Shown here: one piece after another, positions 54,417 to 64,000 of the stretch | Position numbering within the stretch: the stretch's first letter is position 1 | Layout: each line of letters starts with the position of its first letter | DNA from: Zygnema cylindricum | Taxonomy: Eukaryota; Streptophyta; Zygnematophyceae; Zygnematales; Zygnemataceae | Reading direction: 5' to 3' | Assembly: GCA_037447655.1 (NCBI GenBank) | Contig: JBBHKE010000282.1 | Location: 1-64,000 of the forward strand | Length of the DNA: 64,000 nucleotides | The notes under the pieces: model-generated | Databases searched by the model: none | What the model saw: only the letters and a program-made list of their open reading frames with translations | What the model was told of the DNA's origin: nothing | Position numbers and translations under genes: made by a program

Positions 54417-55359
54417 TGTTGAAATCACTAGATTTAGAGAAAGTATTTTCTAGGTTTTAATTAGCTAAAATAGATAAAAGAAAAGCACAGGCAGTCTGCC
54501 TCCACCTTCTCTTTCTAGCCTCCATACTTGTTGTAGTCACTGAATGAAAGAGAGGGCGGAGGAGCCATGGCTGCCTCAGCTCCACAGGCAGGACTAAAGA
54601 GTGACCTAAGTCACTCTCAACAAAAAGGTTGAGTCCGGCAAGACTCGAACCTCCGACCGGCAGAGCGAGGCGTAGCCGTCAGCTCTTACTGGTCAGTCAT
54701 AGTAGTCCGTTAAGATACATAGGGTTTGATAGCTATTAAAACATTAGCTCCATCATTAATCCGATTAACGGAAATCCAAATTACGGACATAAGAACTAGT
54801 TGGGTTTTAGCGCGCACGAAACAAATGAACCGGACATTTGTTATTTTAGACGGCGAACATTAAAAGCCGATTTAGATCCGACGGCCCGCATCATCGCCGG
54901 GATCCCGTAATGGCCATCTTGGCGGTTTTCGGATGTGACATGACCTGTCGACACGTGGCAAGCTATCATTCGGGAGCGGGAATCCCAAGGAGTATAAGGA
55001 CAAGTCTGAAGGAGATAAACGTCGCCTCCATGGCCTTATCATACAACAGCCATATAGAAAGTACATCGGCTTTAGTACCTTTCTGTACTTAACTTAGAGG
55101 ATTGAGGAGGTAGCCGCCTCTCTCCCAACAAGCTTGTATAAATATTGGCATCTTTGCCACTTGATAATTAATTGCCTGGTTGGGCATTTTCAGTGATTCT
55201 TTTTGTTGTGGACTCAGCGGAGTCCAGACTCTACAGGGGTGCAGTCAGATCGTCTATTTACCTGCTTGGGTAGCAGTGATCCAAATTGATAGAGGGCTAG
55301 CCAAAAGCTATCTAGAGGCTTCCTGAATTCAGTGATCCAATAGGGGACACAAAATTGCA
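54417..55359 (+). repeat. 5' LTR of copia-2 (family A, 943 bp)
   Basis: TGTTGAAATC...AAATTGCA. It has the same landmarks as the copia-1 LTR with many substitutions. The gag start ATG inside the LTR has become ATA (55340). Confidence 0.88.
54622..54698 (-). promoter_or_regulatory. antisense tRNA-like Pol III module, copia-2 LTR
   Basis: B box GGTTCGAGTCT (54641-54651), T5 at 54622-54626, AGAGC...GCTCT hairpin kept with changed interior. Confidence 0.5.
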
Positions 55360-56480
55360 GGTTATGGGCCCACCCCCTGGGGTGCCCATCTTAAACGGAT
55401 CAGGGTTCATTTACTGGGAATCCATGCTGACAGGGGCATTGTGTGAAAAACGATATTGGGATATCGTCAGTGAAAAAGTGAAACGTCCATCTCAGGGGAC
55501 CCCACCAGGGTTTGATGGAGTGAGGTTTTTTTCAGTAGCATCTGCTCCAACGGAGGAGACAAATGATAGGGACAGCAGTGTGTCCGAAAAGGGGAAAGGA
55601 AAGGAGACACCTCTCACTCGTATTGCTACGGCACCTGGAATGGTGGTCGTGAAGACCGAGGAAAACGATACTCAAATATGGGAGTACACCAACATGAATG
55701 CCAGGCATTTTATTATGAGGCACCTCACTCACGCTTTGGCGACCTCCCACCTTCACATCTTCAAGGCCGAGGAGTTGTGGATGACTTTAGTGGAAATCTA
55801 TAGAGCTGGTACCATTCAGAAGCTCCAGCTGGTTGAGCAAAGGTTGGGGAGTTATACTTACAAAGGAGGGAAAATGTTAGATTAATGCAATGATCTCTTT
55901 TGCCTGTATATGGAGATGGAGAGTGGCGGGTGGACATGCACAATGAAAATGAAAGTTAACACTGTTATCATGAAATCACCGGAGGAGTATGAAACATAGT
56001 GTTCCGAGTGCAAGAAATGGATGACTGTTCTTGGAAGTGGAGCACTGTGGTCCGAATGATACTCGTGCAGGAGAACACTATTGAGATCCGCAACGGAGGT
56101 AAGAGCGTTCAAGCTCTAGCTACTAGAACGACCGGTGGACGAAGGATCCGAAGAAGTCGTACAACAGCCTCAAAGGAGAAAGAGATCAATTTGGAGAACC
56201 TAGGCCCCCAAAGGGTCTTTGCCATTTATGCAAAAAGTCGGGACACTTCATAGCTGATTGTATCAAGCTTTCAGAGTTGAGGCTCAAAGAAAACCGTGGA
56301 GGGGTACTTGCGGAGGGAAGAAAAAGGCACTTGTGGTCACCCGAGTAAGAGGAGAGATTGAGGAGGACGATTCCTCTGAGGAGGAGGATGGGGAGCTTCT
56401 TCTTGACGAGAACCTTGAGGAGAAGAAGATTCCTCTGAGATAGAAGTGTGCTCTTGGAGCCATTCGAGAAGCTCCACGGG
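55355..56480 (+). pseudogene. copia-2 gag
   Basis: Collinear with copia-1 gag. Broken by TAA at 55883-55885 and a frameshift near 55990. In the proper frame the knuckle at about 56222-56263 is C-H-L-C-K-K-S-G-H-F-I-A-D-C, fully intact, in contrast to copia-1. The gag/protease junction reads through with Gly where copia-1 has TAG. Confidence 0.85.
55360..55374 (+). other. primer-binding site of copia-2
   Basis: GGTTATGGGCCCACC, full match to the anticodon-arm complement; translated as V-M-G-P-P. Confidence 0.8.
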
Positions 56481-57656
56481 AAGGAGGGATCATCGATTCA
56501 GGTGCATCCATGCACATGTGCCGTGAAATGCACCTTTTCACTAAGTTAAGAAAGATCCCTACTATAGAAATAAAGTATGGGGATGGGAGAGTAGTTATCA
56601 CAGATCTAGTGGGCTAGGTAGATCTGAAAGTTTTAGTGAAGGGTAAGACTTCTATATCCACCTTCTCAGATGTGCTCTACATTCCTCAGCTGAGTAAAAA
56701 TCTTGTGTCTACTTCTATATTAGATGACAAGGATTTTGATACCTTCACTACAAAGGGAGTCTTTACAACTAAGTACGGAGATGAAGTTTACTTCAGAGCA
56801 GATAAAGGTAGCCAAGGAATGTTTAGGCTTAACCTGAGTAATAAAAAGAAGAGTGCTTACTATGGTGGTTTCTCGAGCTTGATGATCTGGCATAAGCGGT
56901 TGGGGCATTTGCATTTTGATAGGCTGAGGGAAATGAAAAAACTGGGTGTAGTAGAAAGCATTCAGTTTGGGGATAATGAAATGATAGATGATTGTAGTGG
57001 CTGTGCCCAAGGTAAGGCTCACAGACTTCCCTTTCCCAAAAACTGCCACGTATAGAGGTGATAAAGTATTAGATTTGGTCCACACGGACATTTGGGGACC
57101 AGCAAGAGTACCTTCGGTTGGGGGGAAGAGGTATATGCTGATAATTACTTATGATTCGTCCAGATATTCTAGAGTCTACTTCCTGAAAACAAAGTCTGAA
57201 ACACCAAAGTACTTCAAAGAATACAAAGCTTTGAGTGAAAAGTTGGAAGGAACCCCCATTAAGAGAATAAGAAGTGATAATGGGGGAGAGTACACCTCTA
57301 ACCAGTTTGAAGAATACTTGAGAGATGAGGGAGTTCAGCATCATAAAACTGTACCGAATAATCTAGAACAAAATGGGGTAGTTGACAGGTTAACCCGGGC
57401 TCTGGGAGATAGTGTGTGTAATATGTTGGCAGATAAGAAAATAGGAAGAAGATTTTGGGCAGAAGCCATGAACTGTGCTAACTATATTAAGAATAGAGTC
57501 CTCACCAAAGCCGTCAAAGGAATGACACCTTATGAGAGATGGGTTGGAAGGAAACCGGATATCTCTCACTTGAAAGTATTCCGTAGCCAGGTTTATAGTC
57601 TTGACACAGATAAGACAAACTAGAAACTAGACGCTAAAGGAAAACATGGATATTTC
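56481..57656 (+). pseudogene. copia-2 protease and integrase
   Basis: D-S-G-A-S at about 56497, GAG-pre-integrase finger at 56890-57010, a frameshift near 57040, then the core with H-T-D-I-W-G and R-S-D-N-G-G-E-Y. The third catalytic residue, Glu in copia-1 (N-G-A-A-E-R), is Asp here (N-G-V-V-D-R). Confidence 0.85.
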
Positions 57657-59048
57657 GTGGGATATGATGAGGATGTCAAGGGATATAGAGTCTATGACTT
57701 AGCTAAACAAGATATCATTCAGGTAAAACACCTAGTTGTCATGGATGAAGGGAGGTCTTTTGATCCCTTCAAATACACTAAGGAAATCAGAATCAGTTTT
57801 GAGTCCGAGAGTGAGGATGACTTAGGTCTTCCCAGAAAGGACACAAGTGAAAACGTGATTGCAGATTCAGGGGAGATCTTAGATGTGGGAGATATACCGG
57901 AATCTCCTCATATTCCTACACAGTATCAGGAGAGAAGGGAAGAGGAGCCAGCATCGGATTTTATGGATAGGGGAGCTAATGAGACAATGCACACGAATCT
58001 AGGACTTCCCTCCATTCCAACTTCGGACTTCGAGGGAGGACGCAGGAGCAGCAAAAGACTACAAGATAAACAGGTTGCTCACAAGGTAACAAAGCTATCT
58101 CACCCGATGAGCCTCAGTCATACTCGGAGAAAATGGACAGTCCGGAGAAAGACCGATGGGTCAGAGCCATAAATGATGAGATGGCTTCCATCATGGAAGT
58201 AAATACTTGGGAGCTAGTGAACTGTCCTCCACAAAGAAAAACCTATCGGGTGCAAATGTGTATTTAAACTGAAGTTGAACCCAAATAATACCATTAGAGA
58301 TATAAGGCTCGGTTAGTAGCAAAGGGGTTCACCCAAAAGGAAGGGATAGATTATGAGGAGACTTTTGATTTTGTGGTTCGGTTCCCATCTGTAAGGATTC
58401 TCCTTAGTCTAGCAGCAGCGGAAGACATAGAAATTCACCAGATGGATATCAAGACCGCCTTCCTCAACGGTGAACTAGAGGAAGAAATCTTCATGCGGCA
58501 GCCAGAGGGTTTTGTAGAGGAAGGAGAAGAGAGCAAAGTCTGCAAGCTCATAAAGTCTTTATATGGACTGAAGTAGGCTCCTAGACAATGGAACAAGAAA
58601 CTAGATGAGTTTCGCACCAGTCTGGGATATATTAGGATTAGTTCTGACCATTCTATTTATATGTTTGACGATGAGAATGGTGTGATCTTTATTGCAATTT
58701 ATGTGGATGATTTGTTAGTGTTAAGTAAATCTGTCGAAAAGACCAATAAGCTAAAGAAAGATCTTAGGAGCAGATTTGACATAAAGGATTTAGGGGAGGC
58801 TAAATATATTTTGGGAATACAAATAGAAAGAGATAGAAGAAGAAGGATTATCAGACTTACTCAGAAAGAAGCTATCGGAAATATGCTTGAGAAATTTTAG
58901 ATGGATAAGGCAAATAGTTGTACCACTCCCATGGACCTGAAGAAAGTAAGTGATGGGAGTGTAGAAGGAAGAGTGATGATACTAGATGATCAGAAAAGTC
59001 CAAAAGAGAGACAATTAATGAGTCTATTCCGAACAGACAGGTTGTAGG
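57657..59048 (+). pseudogene. copia-2 integrase tail and reverse transcriptase
   Basis: G-Y-D-E-D-V-K-G-Y-R tail, then RT with frameshifts near 58105 and 58235-58300 and a TAG after L-Y-G-L-K. Catalytic Y-V-D-D-L-L is kept near 58705. The frame ends at R-x-V-G where an LTR is inserted. Confidence 0.85.
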
Positions 59049-60063
59049 TGCAATTCTGTGTCCTCCATTGGACTACAGAATACAGGAAGCCTATAGATAG
59101 TATTTAACTAACCCACTTTAAGCCACGACCACTTCTGCCCAAGAAGGCAAACTAACAATTTGATTGCACCCTTGTGCAGCCTGAACTTCCCTGAGTCCGT
59201 AGCAAAAAGAATCACTGAAAACGGCAACCAGCCGATAAGTTATGAGGCACCAAAAATGCCAATTTGTACAAACTCTCAAAGGGAGAGGTGACTACCTACC
59301 AAATTTTTCTAAGTCCTGATTCCTTCTAATAACTTCTATCTACTAAAGTACGGACCAATCAAATTACTGTACCGTACCAAAAAGTACTACTGCCGGTGTA
59401 CCTTTTATACGGCCTACGTACGACAAGGCTATTAAGTGGACGCGTGTTTGCTTTTTATTTGTCCGTACATTCCTCGGAATTCCTATGACCGAATGTCATC
59501 TCTTCACGTGGCTCCAGGTCATGCCACGTCACAAAACGCCAAGGTGACCACTCCGGGATTTTGGCGATGACGTGCGCCGTCGGATTCGTAATGAGACGTA
59601 ATCTTAACCGTTATAATTACTTGCGAGATATTTGTTTCGCTGTCAAACAAATGCGAGGTATTCATTCTGAAATGATGTCGTACTAAAACTGTATCTATGC
59701 ACGCCGTATCTAGTTTTAGTTAAATGAATTTCTTACTTCCTAAATGTATATATATCTACCATACTCTATAGCACTTAGCATTGGTCCTAGTCTAGTAGGA
59801 TAAAGCTGACCGCTATCGGCCAACTTGACGAACCGCAGGTTCCGGGTTCAAATCCCGGGTCCGTCAAGACTATTTTTAGTAACCTTCTAAAAATAACTGC
59901 TTGTTGAACTGAGGCAGCCATGGATCAACCACCTTCTCTATCCTTCAGTGACTACAACAAGTATGGGGGCTAGAGAAAGGAGGTGAAGGCAGGCTGTCTG
60001 TCCTTTTTTTTTTTCCTAACATATTTAAACCTAGAAAATACTAGAAATCTATAAATTTCAACA
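59049..60063 (-). repeat. 3' LTR (family A') of a copia inserted in copia-2
   Basis: Minus strand TGTTGAAATT...GAATTGCA, 1015 bp, with the polypurine tract complement at 60064-60076 on its inner side. The outer flank is GTAGG (59044-59048) in copia-2 RT. The 5' half of this element is missing. Confidence 0.88.
59788..59877 (+). promoter_or_regulatory. antisense tRNA-like module, LTR-A' (best A and B boxes)
   Basis: A box TAGTCTAGTAGG (59788-59799) fits the TRGYNNARNNGG consensus. The B box GGTTCAAATCC (59845-59855) sits in a perfect T-arm CCGGG-loop-CCCGG. Acceptor arms 59825-59833/59859-59867 pair at 8 of 9 positions. T5 at 59873-59877. Confidence 0.65.
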
Positions 60064-60076
60064 CTCCCCTTATTTT

Positions 60077-60190
60077 CTAGTCTAATTTTAATTTTTCTTT
60101 TAACCCGCATTTCTCCCGACAATATTTTAATTTAGGAGAGGGCACAGGTTTGGTCATCATGTCAGCCACCATTTCTTCATCAGGTCTATA
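60077..60190 (-). pseudogene. copia pol C-terminal fragment
   Basis: Minus strand Y-R-P-D-E-E-M-V-A-D-M-M-T-K-P then R-E-K-C-G-L-K-E-K-L-K-L-D-stop. It preserves the tail segment deleted from copia-1. It ends at a junction with LTR-D sequence at 60191. Confidence 0.85.
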
Positions 60191-60734
60191 TGTTGTTTTG
60201 AAAAATCAGTTTCGTGCGTACGAGACAGTTTGCCCGTAACTGCAATTGGATTTAATATGGAGGTTTGAATAGATTCACGGATTGGGGGAGCGAACGGATT
60301 GATATAATTAAAGTGACGTAAAAGACTCATTGAGTGGTATGAACAAGCTGTGACAAATGGACGGCGGATCGCGAAGCGATCCGATGTAAAATATTCGGAA
60401 TGTTGGAATAGGCGCCGCCGGTACGGCGGAGCTGCGACGCAGTGAAGTTAACGTAGCTGCGGCTATTTTTATGATCAGTACGGACAAGCGCAGCTAGGTC
60501 AACCAGCACAGCCAGCGCAACTAGCGCAATTGTGGGTAATATGACTAGGATAGATCTCAAGTAATGATGATTGTACGGTAGTGGTAGCTTAGTAGTTGCT
60601 TAGTGGTAGCTTGGTTTCTAACATACGAAGAGTGCGGTGTAAATATTCAGTAAAACAAAGGTTTGTCCTTTTGATTAATTAGTTTATTAGAGTAGATACA
60701 GTACGGCTGGTATGCCTCCGTACTCTGAGTATAA

Positions 60735-60735
<1 letters not shown>
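60191..60735 (+). mobile_element. LTR-D, partial copy ending in an A-tract
   Basis: Starts TGTTGTTTTGAAAA exactly at the copia junction and follows the solo LTR at 1970-3155, including the CGGATCG/CGATCCG hairpin (60365-60384). Homology ends after GAGTATAAAT, where about 26 A residues follow. Confidence 0.7.
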
Positions 60736-60765
<30 letters not shown>

Positions 60766-61055
60766 CAATAAATAAATATTAAAAAAATAAAAAATTGCAT
60801 GAACATACATGGAACCAAATTGAATAAATTATGATTTTTACATGTCCAAAAAAAAAAAAAAATTGAATTGTTTCGGTTATAGACAAGACCGACATTGTCC
60901 ATAATTCCTTCTATACTTTTTTAGATGTTTTCTTAAGGTTTTAAAAAGGGTTTTTTTGGGGAAATTGGGCGTAAACCATAAAAAAAAGAATGGAAGCAGT
61001 ACCACATTGATCGATAATTAGAGTCAATAGCACTAAAAGTTCCTTCGTGAATCTT
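60736..61055. repeat. poly-A and A/T-rich tract
   Basis: A long A run at 60739-60765 and shorter ones at 60849 and 60980. No gene seen. Confidence 0.7.
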
Positions 61056-61225
61056 TTCGAGCATTATCCTGTGCGTTTTTTGTGCGATTTTTCTGAGTTT
61101 TCGTGCACTTTTTGTGCACTTCTTCGTGCACTTTTTGTGCCTTTTTCGTGCATTTTGAAGGTTTTTTGTGCGTTTTTCCGCCCCTGTTTTGGGCGTTTTT
61201 TTGTGCGTTTTGTTCTTTTCTCGTG
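61056..61225. repeat. TTTTTGTGC/TTTTTCGTGC repeats
   Basis: Degenerate 10-15-bp tandem words TTTT(T)(C)GTGCACTT. The Lys/Thr-rich frame on the complement is its translation, not a gene. Confidence 0.8.
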
Positions 61226-61779
61226 AGTTTTTTTTTGTTTATGAAACCGAAAAATAATAAAATAATGTTAAACAAGAATAATTTAAAAGGAAAGTATAGC
61301 AAGTCGTGACGTCAGTTTGCATTTAATCAGTAATTTAACAAAGGAAAATTGAAATTGAATAATTTTTTGGCTCGAAAAGCGACCAAACAGTGTCATGTTT
61401 ATTGAAATTTAAATGGAAAATATCTACGGGGGGCAGTTATTGCAGTGAGGTTAAGTAAATCCCACCTTCATTTTACGGTTTTCAGGGCTTTTTCGGGTTT
61501 TTTAGGGTTTTTCAGGGTTTTCTAGGATGTTTTAGGGTTTTAAGGGTTGGTGTTGAAAGAAAAATATCTCCAAAGTGGAAAGAAAAGACTCCGCCATAAT
61601 TCTAGGATCTTTTGGAGTTTTTTAGAATTGATGTTGCAAGAAAACCATCTCCAAAGTGAGAAAATTTACCTTGATTTCGGACTCTGAAGGCCCTTTGAGG
61701 ATGCGTGACGCGACCTCGATTTCCGCCAACGCCTCCACCTGCCCACGGCCCCTGCTGCCAGTCAGACTTATGCACACAC
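61226..61779. other. interval with degenerate GGGTTTT runs
   Basis: 61485-61550 has repeated (C/T)AGGGTTTT words reminiscent of, but not equal to, plant telomere repeat TTTAGGG. No gene. Confidence 0.5.
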
Positions 61780-62323
61780 GGGAACGTGAAAACACATACA
61801 AACACCATACAAAAACATACAAGAAATCACATACAAACATATAAAAACACATACCAACACATACAAACACATACCAACCCATACAAACACACACTAACAC
61901 ATACAAACATAGACGAAGACATACAAACACATACAAACACATACAAAACACATAAAAACATACATGACAACATACAAATACATACAGACACATAAAAACA
62001 TACATGAAAACATGTACAAACACATACAAACACATACCAACACATACAAACATACATGAAAACACAAAAACACATAGAAACACATACAAACACATACAAA
62101 CGCATAAAAACATACATGAAAACACATACAAACACATGCAAACATACATGTAAACATTTAAACTCATAAAAAAACATGAAAACACATAAAAACACATATA
62201 AACACAGAAACATGCATGAAAGAACATATATACATGAAAAGACATAAAAAACGCATAAAAACGCATACAAACACAAAAAAACACACATGAAACAACATAA
62301 AAACACATAAAAACACATTTCAC
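61780..62323. repeat. ACATACAAACAC minisatellite
   Basis: Tandem ACACATACAAAC / ACATAAAAAC words over 540 bp. The Cys/Phe/Val-rich frames on the complement (up to 233 codons) are translations of this repeat. Confidence 0.9.
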
Positions 62324-62521
62324 CTATCAAAAAAATATTGTTAATACAGTTGGAAAATACAGTTTATTAATGACCACACTAGTGTTGGTGAACTGTGTAA
62401 CCATTTCAAGTTTCTTCTTTAGTGTTGATTTGTCCTTGATGATGAAGTCTCCTGCACAACATCAGAGAGCTTACATGAATCACACCGATAATGGTTTTGA
62501 TCTTTTCATGTTTTAATACTA

Positions 62522-62787
62522 CACCGTAAATCGTTATTAGAGTCGACGTTTTTTTCAACACCTATATCAACTTTTCTCTGTACACAGGTGTCCGATATCT
62601 GTTTGGAGACCTCATCGGAAGAAAGAAAGACAAGGAAAAAAACTAAGAAAGAAAGAAAGAAAGACCCCTTACCTTTCCATCGCAACCGTCGGATTAAGAA
62701 TAATTAAGAACCCAACAAGTGTGCACGGAGAAAAGACGATTTAAGTGGCGAAAAAAACATTGACGCTAATAACAATAACCTATGGTG
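62522..62787. mobile_element. short TIR element, CACCG family (266 bp)
   Basis: CACCGTAAATCGTTATTAGAG and complement CTAATAACAATAACCTATGGTG, TA on both sides; ends diverged. Contains GAAA repeats at 62645-62665. Confidence 0.7.
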
Positions 62788-63282
62788 TAGCTTACGAACT
62801 CTCCACCACTCACCATTTTTGATATGGAACATTAAGCTAATTTTAAGTGCCCTGATTTATAGACTTTTTGAAAGAATCAGGAAAAAAACATTCAGACTCA
62901 TAATCGTGAATATAAGCTCATCACTTCCATACCCAAACAGTTACTATTTTGAGCATTTTCCATCAAGATTATAGAATCATGCAAGCAATCGTAAAAAAGT
63001 GCTGTTGCGTTTTGTAAATGTACGAAATTGTACTATTTCTCCCATAACTCCGATAGTGTAATAAGACTATGATTGTCAATCCACACTGATAATGTCTATC
63101 CAGATTAATCAAGATTGATTGTATTTAATATTTTCAGGTTTTCACGAAAAGGTTAAAAAAAACTCACTCATTTTGCGAAATCCGAAGTCGTGGGGAATCA
63201 CAGTGTAGAAATTGCTGTTATCCAAACCAAAAGCTTGTTAAAACTTGTCTTGGAGGAAAAGATGACCTATTAATATACAGTA

Positions 63283-63519
63283 CACCGTGAATCGCTATTA
63301 GCGTTAATAACACTAATAGGCACCGGTTTTAGTTGTCCTCTGACTACAATTGGCGATAATAACACTAATTGCTTTTAACTCTGATTGTTTTTTCCTTAAT
63401 GCTAATTTTTTAAACGGTTCAAAACCAGCCACGTCATTTGGAACTGAATTAGAATTGACAACATAACATGAACCCCACGATAACAAATTCTTTCTTTACT
63501 TGAATAGCGATTCACGGTG
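63283..63519. mobile_element. short TIR element, CACCG family (237 bp)
   Basis: CACCGTGAATCGCTATTAGC at the left and ATAGCGATTCACGGTG at the right, TA on both sides. GCTAAT/ATTAGC motifs repeat inside. Confidence 0.85.
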
Positions 63520-63643
63520 TAACTTCACACATTTTCAATAACTAGAATATTTGAGAGGCTAATACAATACAATGAAGAAGTAGGAAACAGACGCCCATTC
63601 ACCTCCGAAGTTCATTCCCAATACTAAGAAAGGACTAACAGTA

Positions 63644-63931
63644 CACTGCCCATCACTATTAGTGTTGATAACACTAATTCACTAATTATGGGATTGAATT
63701 ACGATCCGCCACAGCGTGCTACCCTTCACTACAATACTGCTCCTTGTTATTATCATTTAGAATTTACGAGTGTTTATCGAAGTTATAATATATAATACTA
63801 ATTTAGGGCAAGGAGATGTGGCAGATTGTAATTCACTGCCTTAAATAGTGTTGTTAACGTTATTTTATGATTTTCGGCCAGAAAAAGTTGCGACCGAATT
63901 AGTGATAACTCTAATAATGATGGGTCGTGTG
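63644..63931. mobile_element. short TIR element, CACTG variant
   Basis: CACTGCCCATCACTATTAGTG at the left and ATAATGATGGGTCGTGTG at the right; interior AACACTAATT motifs as in the 48176 copy. Confidence 0.6.
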
Positions 63932-64000
63932 CTGATAGTGATTTCGCTTTAATACTAATAATTCCTTCACAATCATACCAGTGTACTTTGACTGGGCAAT

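Larger units (their letters stand above)
54417..59048 (+). mobile_element. copia-2: decayed copia element, 3' part missing
   Basis: 5' LTR, primer site, gag, protease, integrase and RT related to copia-1 throughout, with stops and frameshifts. It is interrupted at 59048 within the RT by an oppositely oriented copia (flank GTAGG). The remaining RT/RNase H and 3' LTR are not in the window. Confidence 0.9.

Noticed and set aside
61485-61550. Telomere-like GGGTTTT runs
   Set aside because: Spacing and sequence are too irregular for TTTAGGG arrays and the tract is about 60 bp.
61622-62330. 233- and 167-codon Cys/Phe/Val-rich frames
   Set aside because: Both are frames of the ACATACAAACAC minisatellite, so openness comes from the repeat unit.
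62324-62451. Possible terminal exon on the minus strand after TTGTGCAG (D-F-I-I-K-D-K-S...)
   Set aside because: A plausible acceptor and about 40 open codons, but no recognisable homology and no partner exon.

Overview
This is a repeat-dominated stretch of a eukaryotic nuclear genome. The best clue to lineage is green (plant or streptophyte-algal): two ATL-type RING-H2 genes carry the GL(T/S)EE-x-I motif and a CIDAWL-type RING end, and copia primer-binding sites match the anticodon arm of plant initiator tRNA-Met as I know it. I cannot name the organism. Almost everything else is transposable elements, their solo LTRs and satellites.

Layout. 0.96-16.95 kb is one degenerate Ty3/gypsy element on the minus strand (gag at 15.9-16.9, protease/RT/RNase H at 9.8-11.7, integrase at 3.2-3.4 and 1.9 kb), split by later insertions. 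These are an LTR-A fragment ending at 1860, a solo LTR-D (1970-3155, TSD TGTAC), copia-1 (3427-9760, plus strand, TSD GCAAC) and copia-3 (11707-15924, minus strand, TSD AAAGG). The gypsy reading frame resumes across the two junctions I translated with one TSD copy removed (LTR-D, copia-1), and its protease and RNase H parts lie on the expected sides of copia-3.

17.7-34.3 kb holds non-autonomous terminal-inverted-repeat elements of two families: PIF/Harbinger-like with TWA target duplications, and a short TA-flanked family. It also holds a tandem LTR-internal-LTR array (21.2-26.4), a solo LTR (26746-27605, TSD CGTAA) and purine-rich simple repeats. 36.1-42.1 kb is an AT-rich satellite of roughly 31-bp monomers whose polarity flips at a recurring switch sequence. 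45.7-49.2 kb has the two paralogous ATL genes. 50.6-52.6 kb is a TIR element carrying a solo LTR-B. 54.4-60.2 kb is a decayed copia-2 interrupted by another copia. The right end is simple repeats plus more TA-flanked TIR elements.

The most striking signal is in the copia LTRs. Every LTR of families A, A' and B that reaches this part carries, about 200-280 bp from its 5' end and always antisense to the element, a tRNA-like module. It has a B box, a more or less recognisable A box and a T4-T5 Pol III terminator just past the tRNA-like 3' end. In the LTR-B and A' copies it folds as the acceptor/T-arm half of a tRNA. The same elements appear to prime from an internal (anticodon-arm) site of initiator tRNA-Met, and that primer site is translated as part of Gag.

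All identities and homologies were judged by eye without database searches.
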